In this document: positions 17,086 through 25,710 of the stretch, one piece after another
How positions within the stretch are numbered: the stretch's first letter is position 1
Layout: each line of letters begins with the position of its first letter
DNA from: ZC4RG25 sp023428365
GTDB lineage: Bacteria > Pseudomonadota > Alphaproteobacteria > Rhizobiales > Hyphomicrobiaceae
Direction: 5' to 3'
Assembly (NCBI GenBank): GCA_050283925.1
Contig: JBNOAI010000009.1
Span: forward strand, 186,001 to 250,000
DNA: 64,000 bases
Program-made: the position numbers and the translations under genes
Notes under the pieces: generated by a model
Told to the model about the DNA's origin: nothing
Databases searched by the model: none
What the model saw: only the letters and a program-made list of their open reading frames with translations

Positions 17086-17769
17086 ATGGCCTCTCGCGAT
17101 AACCCGCTGCTGGAGATCACGCCGCAGGTCCTCTTGAAGGCCTACGCTTGCGGGATCTTTCCGATGGCTGAGAGTGCGGATGACCCGCAGCTCTACTGGA
17201 TCGAACCGCAAGCCCGCGGAATCCTGCCACTCGATCAGATCATCGTGCCGAAGCGGTTGCGCCGCACGATTCGTCAGTCTCCCTATCGCGTGCAGGTGAA
17301 TACCGCTCTGGAGGCGGTTATCGACGGCTGCGCCGCCTCACGTCCCGGCCGGCAGACGACCTGGATCAACGCCCGCATTCGCAACCTCTATTTGGAGCTG
17401 CATCGGCTGGGGTATTGCCACAGCGTCGAAGTGTGGGACGAGAGCCGGCTTGTTGGCGGCCTGTACGGCGTGGCGCTCGGCGGAGCATTTTTCGGGGAAA
17501 GCATGTTCTCCGAGGTGCGCGATGCCTCGAAGATTGCCCTTATCCACCTGTGTGCGCGGTTGATCCACGGTCGCTTCGTGATGCTCGACACGCAATTCGT
17601 GACCGATCACCTGCGCCAGTTCGGTACCGTTGAAATCGACAGGGAAGAATTTCACGAACACCTTGAAGCCGCGCTCAAAGTGGAGGGAAATTTCTTCCAG
17701 CTTCCGGAGACGTCGACGGCGGAGACGGTGCTCGGCATCGTCGAGGCTGCCGCCGACAGAGGTCGCTGA
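17086..17769 (+). CDS. aat: Leucyl/phenylalanyl-tRNA-protein transferase
   Basis: A 227-residue transferase of the N-degron pathway that adds Leu or Phe from aminoacyl-tRNA to N-terminal Lys or Arg, marking proteins for ClpS/ClpAP. Conserved pieces: LLKAYACGIFPMAE, YWIEPQARGILPLD, HSVEVWDESRLVGGLYGVALGGAFFGESMF and LDTQFVTDHLRQFG. It follows accC by 184 bases, a gap holding an imperfect hairpin (GCGTGCGTTTGCACAACACGC) and probably a promoter. Convergent with the DUF2155 gene 13 bases away. Confidence 0.95.
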   Translation: MASRDNPLLEITPQVLLKAYACGIFPMAESADDPQLYWIEPQARGILPLDQIIVPKRLRRTIRQSPYRVQVNTALEAVIDGCAASRPGRQTTWINARIRNLYLELHRLGYCHSVEVWDESRLVGGLYGVALGGAFFGESMFSEVRDASKIALIHLCARLIHGRFVMLDTQFVTDHLRQFGTVEIDREEFHEHLEAALKVEGNFFQLPETSTAETVLGIVEAAADRGR

Positions 17770-17782
17770 CGGATATAGCCGC

Positions 17783-18283
17783 TTAGCGCCTGACCCGGCG
17801 TCGGGCAGGCTCTTCAACGGCTGAGGCGTCCGCAGGTGCGCCTTTGCTCCTGCCCTGGGCCACGCTCTTGACCGGCTCAGCGCAATTCGTGAGCCAAACG
17901 TCGAACACGGGATGTTCGACCGCGTTCAGTCCGGGGCTTTCGGCAAACATCCACCCACTGAACAGACGCTTTTCCTTGCCGTCGAGTTGCTCCTCGTCGA
18001 CCTCAACGAATGTCGTGGTCTTGGGCGGTTCGGTTGGCGGACGCGAATAGCACACGCGCGGCGTGACTTTGAGCGACCCGAATTTCACGGTTTCGTTGAG
18101 GCGGACCTCAAGTCGTGAAATGCGCGCTGTGACTTTGTCGAGCGCCGCGAACACAGCGACGACGTTCTCCATCCGCTCCGCGCGCGCCGATGACCCGGTG
18201 ACACCCATCAGCAGCCCGAGACCGAGGGCGAACCCTGCAGCAGTCGCGAGGCTGGGATGCAGATGGCGCATATGCCGGATCAT
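17783..18283 (-). CDS. DUF2155 domain-containing exported protein
   Basis: A 166-residue exported protein with a signal peptide (LATAAGFALGLGLLMGVTGSSARAE) and a DUF2155 body marked by a mature-region helix (LDKVTARISRLEVRLNETVKFGSL), two cysteines (PRVCYSRPP and WLTNCAEPV) and the SGWMFAESPGLNAVEHPVFDVWL segment. The family is restricted largely to alphaproteobacteria, near NDUFA12 and aat; function unknown. AAGGA precedes the ATG at 18283; an in-frame start at 18316 adds residues ahead of a good signal peptide and is less likely. Confidence 0.9.
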   Translation of the reverse strand: MIRHMRHLHPSLATAAGFALGLGLLMGVTGSSARAERMENVVAVFAALDKVTARISRLEVRLNETVKFGSLKVTPRVCYSRPPTEPPKTTTFVEVDEEQLDGKEKRLFSGWMFAESPGLNAVEHPVFDVWLTNCAEPVKSVAQGRSKGAPADASAVEEPARRRVRR

Positions 18284-18369
18284 CTCATTCCTTGGCTGTC
18301 GGATCTCGTGAGTCACGGATCAGCAAAAGGTGGACCGCCATTCCGTGGCGATAACATGACGCCCAGCGC

Positions 18370-18768
18370 TTACTGCGGCCGCCAGGCTTTATAATCCCCG
18401 GTTGCTTTTGGCCGATGCCCTTCGCCGATGATGGATCCGGCCGGACGATAGGCCGACGGCGTACCGGTCTGATTCATACGGTGCGGCTTCTGCCAGGGAC
18501 GAGCGCGATAGCTGTCCTTCGTGGGCGGCGTATCGACCGTATAATGCATCCAGCCATACCAGTCGGCCGTCACCTGTGACGCCTCCGACAGCGACTTGTA
18601 GATAACCCAGCGCCTCGGCACGCCCAGCGGTCCAACGCCGCTCTTCTGTTCGTAGTAGCGATTACCCGCCTCGTCTTCTCCAACGAACCGGCCAAAGCGC
18701 CACGTGAACAGCCGGGTGCCCCAGGTATTGCCGCCCCACCAGCTGAAGATCTCGCTCAGTAAGCCCAT
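18370..18768 (-). CDS. NADH:ubiquinone oxidoreductase subunit NDUFA12 family protein
   Basis: A 132-residue homologue of the mitochondrial complex I accessory subunit NDUFA12 (B17.2), a peripheral subunit of alphaproteobacterial complex I. The core includes WGTRLFTWRFGRFVGEDEAGNRYYE, a WVIYK strand and the WYGWMHYTVDTPP segment, then a basic tail ending WQKPHRMN, GEGHRPKA and DYKAWRP. The ATG at 18768 has AAAGG 8 bases upstream and fits the family's short N-terminus; a frame extension to 18864 is not needed. It is followed by DUF2155 on the same strand (86 bases), a conserved neighbour pair. Confidence 0.93.
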   Translation of the reverse strand: MGLLSEIFSWWGGNTWGTRLFTWRFGRFVGEDEAGNRYYEQKSGVGPLGVPRRWVIYKSLSEASQVTADWYGWMHYTVDTPPTKDSYRARPWQKPHRMNQTGTPSAYRPAGSIIGEGHRPKATGDYKAWRPQ

Positions 18769-19045
18769 GTCGGCGCCTTTGCGTGCCTGCGTGAATGACA
18801 TAAGCCGCATAACCCACCCCCTGCCACGTGTCCAGTCTGGGCGAGAACGCGGCAGATCCGCCACACCTCTTAGGTTTGGAATCGGCTTAGCCTTCGGAGG
18901 TAAAGGAAGCGCGTCTAGCTGTGGATCAATTTATCCCGGACGAGACATTTTGCGCTTGAACCGCCACTTTGCGGGGCTTCGGAGCCAGTCTCCGCATCGG
19001 CAACTCGACAAGTACCCTGGCTTTATCCCTCCTTCATCCACAGCA

Positions 19046-19093
19046 TCCCCACATCTAGTATGAATTGCATCTGCGCCCCACTAGATCGTGACG
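19046..19093. promoter_or_regulatory. Possible paired NrdR boxes upstream of nrdJ
   Basis: Two related partially palindromic segments, CCACATCTAGTAT (from 19049) and CACTAGATCGTG (from 19079), are 30 bases apart, about three helical turns. Each matches most, not all, of the remembered NrdR consensus (ACACWATATATWGTGT). Paired boxes with such spacing upstream of ribonucleotide reductase genes are the norm. The match is imperfect, so this is a candidate only. Confidence 0.35.
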
Positions 19094-19180
19094 AAGGCGC
19101 CGAATCGTTCTAGGTTGAGGTCATCGCATCGAGTGCTGAGTTTCCTGATCGCGAGAATGGCGATGGGGAAGTTCAGAGGT

Positions 19181-19216
19181 CCGCTCCGGGGGGATTGAGG
19201 AGAGCGGGCTTTTTTT
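19181..19216 (+). terminator. Intrinsic terminator-like hairpin in the nrdJ leader
   Basis: A CCGCTC/GAGCGG stem (19181-19186 with 19202-19207) and a 15-base G-rich loop, followed by GC and seven T (19210-19216). It lies about 255 bases before the nrdJ start with no gene ahead of it on this strand. It could be an attenuator of nrdJ or the end of a small RNA; no B12-riboswitch core was found beside it. Confidence 0.5.
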
Positions 19217-19470
19217 GTGGCGAACGCGCCGGCTCCTGCCTTTTCGCAGGTGGAGCGGTGTCGTGCAGCGGATGCGTTCCCGCCCCACTTCAGTAGCGTA
19301 CCGCGTCATTCATCATCTGTGTCGAAAGCGTGGGCAGGAACCTGGCAGTTCCGGCCGAGAGCAGGTGTGTGCCTTTCATCGGGGTGCGCGCCTTTCAAAG
19401 ACCATCAATGCAAGCGGCGCAGGTCCAGCGGGGATCATGAGCGCGCCGCTAAAGAACGCGGGGGCTACCA

Positions 19471-22400
19471 ATGAAGATCACGCGGCGGTTCACAGAGGCC
19501 GGCAAGTCGCCTTACGAGTCCATTCCGTTCCGCCGTGCGACCAGCGAAATCAAGAATCCGGACGGTTCGATCGTCTTCCGTCTCGAAGGCCTCATGGTGC
19601 CCGAGCACTGGAGCCAGGTGGCGGCTGACATTCTCGCTCAGAAGTATTTCCGCAAGGCTGGCGTCCCCGCGCGGCTGAAGCGTTTTGAAGAAACTCAGGT
19701 TCCCTCCTGGCTGTGGCGCTCGGTCCCCGATGAGACTGCTCTCGCCGATCTCTCCCCCGGCGAACGCATCGTTGGTGAGACCGACGCCCGCCAGGTGTTC
19801 GACCGCCTCGCCGGTACCTGGACCTACTGGGGCTGGAAGGGTGGCTATTTCTCAACCGAGGACGACGCCCGCGCCTTCTTCGACGAGCACCGCTACATGC
19901 TAGCCATGCAGATGGCGGCCCCCAACAGCCCGCAGTGGTTCAATACCGGCCTGCACTGGGCCTATGGCATCGATGGCCCCGGCCAGGGTCACTACTACGT
20001 CGACTATGAAACCGGCCAGCTCACGCAGTCGGCTTCCGCCTACGAGCATCCGCAGCCGCACGCCTGCTTCATCCAGTCGGTCGAGGACGATCTCGTCAAC
20101 GAGAACGGCATCATGGACCTGTGGGTGCGCGAGGCGCGCCTGTTCAAGTACGGCTCCGGCACCGGTTCCAACTTCTCACGCCTGCGCTCGGCCAACGAGA
20201 AACTTTCCGGCGGCGGCCGTTCGTCGGGCCTGATGAGCTTCCTGAAGATCGGCGACCGCGCGGCTGGCGCTATCAAGTCGGGCGGCACGACGCGCCGCGC
20301 TGCCAAGATGGTGGTGGTCGACGTCGATCATCCGGACATCGAGGAATACATCAACTGGAAGGTGAAGGAGGAGCAGAAGGTTGCAGCCCTCGTCACCGGC
20401 TCCAAGATCTGCCAGAAGCGGCTCAAAGCCGTGATGAAGGCCTGCGTCAACTGCGAGGCCGACGGCGACGACTGCTTCAATCCGGCGAAGAACCCGGCGC
20501 TGCGCCGCGCCATCAAGGAAGCCCGCCGCGATCAGGTGCCGAACAACTACATCGTTCGCGTCATCCAGTTCGCACGCCAGGGCTTCAAGGACATCGACTT
20601 CGCCACCTACGACACTGATTGGGACAGCGAGGCGTACCTGACCGTTTCCGGTCAGAACTCGAACAACTCGGTGCGTGTCACCGACGAGTTCCTCAACGCC
20701 GTCAAGAACGACAAAGACTGGGATCTCACGGCTCGTATCACCGGCAAGACGGTCAAAACGCTGAAGGCACGCGATCTGTGGGATCAGATCGGCCAGGCGG
20801 CATGGGCATCTGCCGACCCCGGTATTCAGTTCCACACCACCATCAACGAATGGCATACCTGCCCGAAGTCGGGACCGATCCGCGCATCCAATCCGTGCTC
20901 GGAGTACATGTTCCTCGACGACACGGCCTGCAATCTCGCGTCCATGAATCTGATGATGTTCCGGACCAACGGCGCGAGCGACGGCCATGGCCATGCCCAT
21001 CTGTTCAACACGGAAGCGTTCGAGCACGCCTGCCGTCTGTGGACGATCGTTCTGGAAATCTCGGTTCTGATGGCGCAGTTCCCGAGCCGTCAGATCGCCG
21101 AACTCAGCTATCGCTACCGGACGCTCGGCCTCGGCTTCGCCAACATCGGCGGCCTGCTGATGGCGGCTGGCATTTCCTATGACTCGGCGGAAGGCCGCGC
21201 GATCTGCGGCGCCATCTCGGCGGTCATGACCGGCGTGTCCTACGCTACTTCGGCGGAGATGGCAGGCGAGCTCGGGCCCTTCCCCGGCTACTACGACAAC
21301 TCCGATGACATGCTGCGCGTCATCCGCAATCATCGTCGCGCAGCATATGGCGAAGCAAACGGGTATGAGGCCCTGGCCATTGCACCGGTTCCGCTCGATC
21401 ATGCGTCGTGCCCGGATCATTGCCTCGTTGACGCCGCCAAGCGCGCCTGGGATCAGGCCCTCGAACTCGGCGTCGAGAACGGCTATCGCAATGCTCAGTC
21501 CACCGTCATCGCGCCGACCGGCACGATCGGTCTCGTCATGGACTGCGACACCACCGGCATCGAGCCCGATTTCGCGCTGGTGAAGTTCAAGAAGCTGGCC
21601 GGCGGCGGCTACTTCAAGATCATCAACCAGGCAGTTCCGGTTGCCCTGCGCACGCTCGGCTATCGCGAGGCGCAGATCGCAGAAATCGAGGCCTACGCTG
21701 TCGGCCATGGCTCGCTGAAGCAGGCCCCGGCCATCAATCACGCCACGCTGAAGGCGAAGGGCTTCACCGACGCTGTCCTGCAGAAAATTGAAGACTCGCT
21801 CTCCACCGCCTTCGACATCAAGTTCGTGTTCAACCGCTGGACGCTGGGTGAATCCTTCCTCACGGATGACCTCAAGATCCCCGCCGACAAGCTGAACGAT
21901 CCGAGCTTCGAGCTACTCGCCCATCTCGGCTTCTCGAAGAAGGACATCGAAGGCGCCAACGAGCATGCGTGCGGATCGATGACGCTGGAAGGCGCGCCGT
22001 TCCTGAAGCCTGAGCATCTGCCGGTGTTCGACTGCGCCAATCCTTGCGGTCGCAAGGGCAAGCGGTTCCTGTCGGTCGAGAGCCACATCCGCATGATGGC
22101 GGCATCGCAGCCGTTCATTTCGGGCGCGATCTCCAAGACCATCAATATGCCGAACGAGGCCACGGTGGAGGATTGCAAAGAGTCCTACATGCTGTCCTGG
22201 CGGCTGGCGCTGAAGGCCAACGCGCTCTATCGCGACGGCTCCAAGCTGTCTCAGCCGCTCAATGCTCAGGTGCTCGGCGATGACCTCGACGAGCAGGAGG
22301 ACGTTGCCGAGCAGCTCACCGCCGACAAGCCGATGGCGGCCCGTTCGCAGGTGGCCGCCGAACGCATCGTTGAGCGCATCATCGAGCGTGCCCGTCAGCG

Positions 22401-23190
22401 CGAGAAGCTTCCGGCCCGCCGCAAGAGCTACATCCAGAAGGCAACCGTAGGCGGCCACAAGGTCTACCTGCACACCGGCGAATACGAGGACGGCCGGCTC
22501 GGCGAAATCTTCATCGACATGCACAAGGAAGGCGCCGCCTTCCGGTCGCTGATGAACAACTTCGCCATCGCCATCAGCCTCGGCCTGCAGTACGGCGTGC
22601 CGCTGGAAGAATACGTGGAGGCCTTCACCTTCACGCGCTTCGAGCCGGCCGGTCTGGTGCAGGGCAATGCGGCGATCAAGAACGCCACGTCGATCCTCGA
22701 CTACATCTTCCGCGAACTGGCCGTGTCCTATCTCGGCCGCAACGATCTGGCCCACGTCGATCCGGCCGAGATCGTCGGCGCCACAGCGCTCGGTTCATCG
22801 GACGAGGACCTGGAAGACGACGAGGCGCCCGCAATCCCGGCGACCAAGTTCGTGTCGCGGGGACTGGTGCGCGGTTCGGTTGTCGGGCGTGTCGTTCCGC
22901 GCACGGCTGATGGCAGCGGCACAGTTGCCACCATGCAGCAGGAAGTGACCACGGCGTTCACGGCCACGGCGTCCTCACCATCGGCGCTGCTGACGCTTCA
23001 CGACAGCATGTCCCAGATGACGCAAGGTGCGCTGGCGCTGAAGCCGCAGTCCGAGGTCGATCTGAGAGCCCAGGCACGGATCCGCGGCTACGAGGGCGAG
23101 TCCTGCCGCGAGTGCGGTAACTTCACCCTGGTGCGCAACGGCACCTGCCTGAAGTGCGACACCTGCGGTGGCACGAGCGGGTGCTCGTGA
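19471..23190 (+). CDS. nrdJ: Adenosylcobalamin-dependent (class II) ribonucleoside-diphosphate reductase
   Basis: Makes deoxyribonucleotides using adenosylcobalamin as radical generator, independent of oxygen; 1239 residues, typical of the long alphaproteobacterial form. Seen are the N-terminal ATP-cone-less start (MKITRRFTEAGKSPYESIPF), the active-site regions NPCSEYMFLDDTACNLASMNL (C476) and GTGSNFSRLRS, the barrel (AQSTVIAPTGTIGLVMDCDTTG), and a C-terminal zinc-ribbon-like tail with CRECGNFTLVRNGTCLKCDTC that probably contains the redox cysteines. The start follows GGGGG. It stands alone behind a structured leader of about 600 bases and is followed by two hairpins. Confidence 0.96.
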   Translation: MKITRRFTEAGKSPYESIPFRRATSEIKNPDGSIVFRLEGLMVPEHWSQVAADILAQKYFRKAGVPARLKRFEETQVPSWLWRSVPDETALADLSPGERIVGETDARQVFDRLAGTWTYWGWKGGYFSTEDDARAFFDEHRYMLAMQMAAPNSPQWFNTGLHWAYGIDGPGQGHYYVDYETGQLTQSASAYEHPQPHACFIQSVEDDLVNENGIMDLWVREARLFKYGSGTGSNFSRLRSANEKLSGGGRSSGLMSFLKIGDRAAGAIKSGGTTRRAAKMVVVDVDHPDIEEYINWKVKEEQKVAALVTGSKICQKRLKAVMKACVNCEADGDDCFNPAKNPALRRAIKEARRDQVPNNYIVRVIQFARQGFKDIDFATYDTDWDSEAYLTVSGQNSNNSVRVTDEFLNAVKNDKDWDLTARITGKTVKTLKARDLWDQIGQAAWASADPGIQFHTTINEWHTCPKSGPIRASNPCSEYMFLDDTACNLASMNLMMFRTNGASDGHGHAHLFNTEAFEHACRLWTIVLEISVLMAQFPSRQIAELSYRYRTLGLGFANIGGLLMAAGISYDSAEGRAICGAISAVMTGVSYATSAEMAGELGPFPGYYDNSDDMLRVIRNHRRAAYGEANGYEALAIAPVPLDHASCPDHCLVDAAKRAWDQALELGVENGYRNAQSTVIAPTGTIGLVMDCDTTGIEPDFALVKFKKLAGGGYFKIINQAVPVALRTLGYREAQIAEIEAYAVGHGSLKQAPAINHATLKAKGFTDAVLQKIEDSLSTAFDIKFVFNRWTLGESFLTDDLKIPADKLNDPSFELLAHLGFSKKDIEGANEHACGSMTLEGAPFLKPEHLPVFDCANPCGRKGKRFLSVESHIRMMAASQPFISGAISKTINMPNEATVEDCKESYMLSWRLALKANALYRDGSKLSQPLNAQVLGDDLDEQEDVAEQLTADKPMAARSQVAAERIVERIIERARQREKLPARRKSYIQKATVGGHKVYLHTGEYEDGRLGEIFIDMHKEGAAFRSLMNNFAIAISLGLQYGVPLEEYVEAFTFTRFEPAGLVQGNAAIKNATSILDYIFRELAVSYLGRNDLAHVDPAEIVGATALGSSDEDLEDDEAPAIPATKFVSRGLVRGSVVGRVVPRTADGSGTVATMQQEVTTAFTATASSPSALLTLHDSMSQMTQGALALKPQSEVDLRAQARIRGYEGESCRECGNFTLVRNGTCLKCDTCGGTSGCS

Positions 23191-23206
23191 AACCTTGACC
23201 GAATAC

Positions 23207-23264
23207 CTCTCCGTGAACCGACGGAGAGAACAGATATCCGGTGGAGCGCCCACAGGCGCTCCAC
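23207..23264 (+). terminator. Two stem-loops after nrdJ
   Basis: CTCTCCGT/ACGGAGAG (23207-23214 with 23221-23228) is followed by a perfect ten-base stem GTGGAGCGCC/GGCGCTCCAC (23241-23250 with 23255-23264) with a four-base loop. Only AACTTT follows, not a long U-run, so termination may be weak or the hairpins may protect the 3' end. Confidence 0.5.
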
Positions 23265-23378
23265 AACTTTGTGCAGCAGTTTTGCACCTGTTCCCCACAG
23301 AACGAGGGAATCAGAGTCTTATGTCCCGGTACGCGTTGGGTTGTTTGCGTTTCACTGTCCGCAAACCCGTAAGCTTCC

Positions 23379-24005
23379 GTGCCGCTGAACCGCAAAAATA
23401 CCGACGTAACCGCCTATCTGCTCGCCGACCACCTGGATGCCATGCTGGCGGCCGGGGAGGATTTGCTGCACGTTCATCAGGACTTGGCGCCGGCTCCCCT
23501 TGAGACCACAGGCGACGCCGCACGCGCCGAGATCAACGCCCTTCGCCACTTCGTCGATGCCACCCACACCCTCGAACTCAAGCTCGCCATGCGGGGGCTG
23601 CAGGCGCGGGAACGCACGGACGAACTGCGGCGGCTTGATACCCGTCTGGACCTCATTGCAGGCCTGTTCATCGGCGGCACGGCACCTTTGGCCGACGCAG
23701 CCGAAGAGCTTGGCGATGAAACAGGCGTTGATTTCAACACTGGCGACGAGGTCGTATCCTACCTCCGAAGCCGCGCCCTGATCCCGGTAGACAGCATCGG
23801 GCTGATATCGACAGACCATCTGAGCGTTACGCCGCGGTTTCTGGTGGCTGGCCGGATCGAACTATCGGCATTGCTCGACCTCGCCGCCACGTTCCTCGAC
23901 GCACTTGAGGTGTTCTACGAACTCTATGAATCGGAAGAACAGTCAGCCAGCGCTGTCGATAGCGACGAAGAAGCGCCACGCGGTCGGCTTGACCCACAGA
24001 CCTAA
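23379..24005 (+). CDS. Hypothetical protein, helical
   Basis: A 208-residue protein I do not recognise. It is soluble, acidic and rich in leucine/alanine helices (DVTAYLLADHLDAMLAAGEDLL; THTLELKLAMRGLQARERTDELRRL), with a short middle mentioning VVSYLRSRALIPVDSIGLI and an acidic C-terminus (YESEEQSASAVDSDEEAP). No signal peptide or membrane segment. The start is a GTG with no strong ribosome binding site; in-frame ATG at 23434 is an alternative. It stands alone between nrdJ and tRNA-Thr. Codon usage resembles neighbours, supporting a real gene. Confidence 0.75.
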   Translation: MPLNRKNTDVTAYLLADHLDAMLAAGEDLLHVHQDLAPAPLETTGDAARAEINALRHFVDATHTLELKLAMRGLQARERTDELRRLDTRLDLIAGLFIGGTAPLADAAEELGDETGVDFNTGDEVVSYLRSRALIPVDSIGLISTDHLSVTPRFLVAGRIELSALLDLAATFLDALEVFYELYESEEQSASAVDSDEEAPRGRLDPQT

Positions 24006-24039
24006 CTTTTGCTCGGTTTGAACATGGCGGCGGCGCTGA

Positions 24040-24115
24040 TGGTGCCGGCAGAGGGACTTGAACCCCCGACCTACCGCTTACAAGGCGGTTGCTCTACCAA
24101 CTGAGCTATGCCGGC
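24040..24115 (-). tRNA. tRNA-Thr (anticodon UGU)
   Basis: A complete 76-base cloverleaf on the minus strand with encoded CCA. Acceptor GCCGGCA pairs with TGCCGGC. The D arm is GCTCAGTTGGTAGAGC. The anticodon arm is ACCGC-CTTGTAA-GCGGT, giving anticodon TGT. The T arm is GGGGG-TTCAAGT-CCCTC. A TTATAA upstream at 24143-24148 may be the -10 of its promoter. Confidence 0.97.
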
Positions 24116-24319
24116 AAGGCGCGGACTCCGCGATGGGCGCGCTTATAACCTCTGCTGCGCGATCTGGCCAGCGGGCAGGCTTTACGATCTGACACAGGGT
24201 TTGGTTAGACTAAAGTAAGTATACGTTCAGTCGCCCAAGGGCTTAACCCCTTGTTCGCTGATCTCTGGAATAATGCGATTAATCTGAGGTCATCCATTCG
24301 CGACAAGCGGGGAAGTCAT

Positions 24320-24685
24320 ATGCGCTTGAAGTATGTTCTCGTCGCGCTGGCCGTGCTGTTTTGCGGCTTCAACGTGACAAAGCCGGCGCAGGCCGGTGGC
24401 GATCGCGGCTATTACACCTATCAGCCGAACTACTACAAGAAGGTCTATCCGCGCCATAAGAAGCGTCATTACCGGCGGCCGGTCGAGTATCTTGTGACCG
24501 ACCCGTACGCCTATCGCTACGAGCCGCGCGGCTACTATCCCTATTATGATTCCGGCTACTGGCGTCCGCTGTGCGCGAGCAACAGCTCGTGCGTTCCGCG
24601 GTCCATGCAGTCTCCTTATTGGGAAGCCTGGGGCTATCCGACCCGCAGGGTCCACTACGGCCGCATCCGTCCGTGGCACTGGTGA
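24320..24685 (+). CDS. Small exported tyrosine/arginine-rich protein
   Basis: A 121-residue protein with a clear signal peptide (MRLKYVLVALAVLFCGFNVTKPAQAG) and a mature part very rich in Tyr, Arg and Pro (YYTYQPNYYKKVYPRHKKRHYRR; YEPRGYYPYYDSGYW) and two cysteines (LCASNSSCVP). Such basic aromatic exported proteins recur in Hyphomicrobiales and remain unassigned; a periplasmic or surface role is inferred. The ATG at 24320 is preceded by GGGGAAG. Confidence 0.8.
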   Translation: MRLKYVLVALAVLFCGFNVTKPAQAGGDRGYYTYQPNYYKKVYPRHKKRHYRRPVEYLVTDPYAYRYEPRGYYPYYDSGYWRPLCASNSSCVPRSMQSPYWEAWGYPTRRVHYGRIRPWHW

Positions 24686-24837
24686 GCGCATAACGCAGGC
24701 TGACCTCAGCCTCTTGCAATGACTAGGGCGTAGCGCGGTCGCGTTGCGCCCTCATGCGTTTCAGGTCCGAACTAAGGAACATTTGAGCGGATCATCCGTT
24801 GCCGATCAGGTTGCATCTGCTTGCGAGGCAATCGGCG

Positions 24838-25140
24838 ATGGCCAATGTCGATCAACTCCGCCACGACATCGATACGGGACGCACCAGCGACAAGGTCGCG
24901 GCGTTCGATCCGGCCGCGGCTCCGCTCGGCACCGATGATGAAGCGGCAGGCGTCTCGATCGATCCCCGGGTGGTTGCCGCGCTGCGTGAATCGGAACTCA
25001 GGCTTGGCGACCTGACGCGCCAGTCACTCCGCTCTGGCGACCGTCCCCGCAGCGATCCCATCGCGTGGCTGCTTACGGGAGCGTTCGCATCCGCCTTTGC
25101 CGGAATCCTCGGCATCGCCTCGACATTCTTCCCGGTTTAA
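24838..25140 (+). CDS. Small protein with C-terminal membrane segment
   Basis: A 100-residue protein starting MANVDQLRHDIDTGRTSDKVAAFDPAAAPLGTDDEAAG, with GAGG 9 bases ahead. The middle is polar (ALRESELRLGDLTRQSLRSGDRPR) and the C-terminus is a single hydrophobic helix (DPIAWLLTGAFASAFAGILGI), suggesting a tail-anchored membrane protein. I know no function. Its TAA overlaps the TAA of the convergent gene at 25137 within one TTAA. Confidence 0.75.
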   Translation: MANVDQLRHDIDTGRTSDKVAAFDPAAAPLGTDDEAAGVSIDPRVVAALRESELRLGDLTRQSLRSGDRPRSDPIAWLLTGAFASAFAGILGIASTFFPV

Positions 25141-25565
25141 GCGGCATCCAGCAGATTGCGCGTCGTGGCAGTTGCTCCGATATCGGAGCCGTCGAGTATC
25201 GCATTGAGGGTTCGGGCGAACTTGCGCGGATTGAACCCCCATTTCAGGTTCAGCCTCATTCCGGCCGCGACACGAACCGCAGGCGCGATAGCATTGTATC
25301 CATGCTCCAGCAGCAGATCGTTCAGGCGACGATTGGTGAACACCTGGACCAGCGCACGGAAGCGCATCAGCGCGGCGAGTTCGCGCGACGGCTCCTTGCC
25401 GAGCCTTCCTTGCAGGCATTCGGAGACCAGGGCCTCCTCCTCCTGGCTCAGCTCACCTCGATAAAGGACCAGGCCGTGTTCCGTACCGACCAGCACCAGC
25501 ATCGCACTCGCGAGATCTTCGGCATCGGCAACGGGAACGTCACTCGGGTTCCAGGTAATCGCCAT
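25137..25565 (-). CDS. Hypothetical protein
   Basis: A 142-residue cytoplasmic protein of unknown function beginning MAITWNPSDVPVADAEDLASAMLVLVGTEHGLVLYRGEL. It is mostly helical; the second half has conserved-looking LMRFRALVQVFTNRRLNDLLLEHGYNAIAPAVRVAAGMRLN. The ATG at 25565 has only a weak AGAG upstream; an upstream in-frame extension to 25682 looks non-coding. It converges on and shares stop bases with the preceding gene. Confidence 0.7.
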   Translation of the reverse strand: MAITWNPSDVPVADAEDLASAMLVLVGTEHGLVLYRGELSQEEEALVSECLQGRLGKEPSRELAALMRFRALVQVFTNRRLNDLLLEHGYNAIAPAVRVAAGMRLNLKWGFNPRKFARTLNAILDGSDIGATATTRNLLDAA

Positions 25566-25710
25566 GGTACGGGCTCTCTTTTCAATACCCCGCCGGCGGA
25601 ATAGCGGGCAGGGCGACACTCTGAACTGAGCCGACAATGGCGGGGTTTTAGCCCTGGCGCTGTTCCCAGGGAGACAGGGCACTATTGAATTGAGGACGAC
25701 GCGCTATCCG

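Noticed and set aside
18865..19470. Adenosylcobalamin riboswitch before nrdJ
   Set aside because: I searched by eye for the B12-box core and the GCCACTG element and found neither in the leader.
20176..21741. A 521-codon frame on the minus strand inside nrdJ
   Set aside because: It is the opposite-strand shadow of a strongly conserved gene and shows no domain; high GC leaves such frames open by chance.
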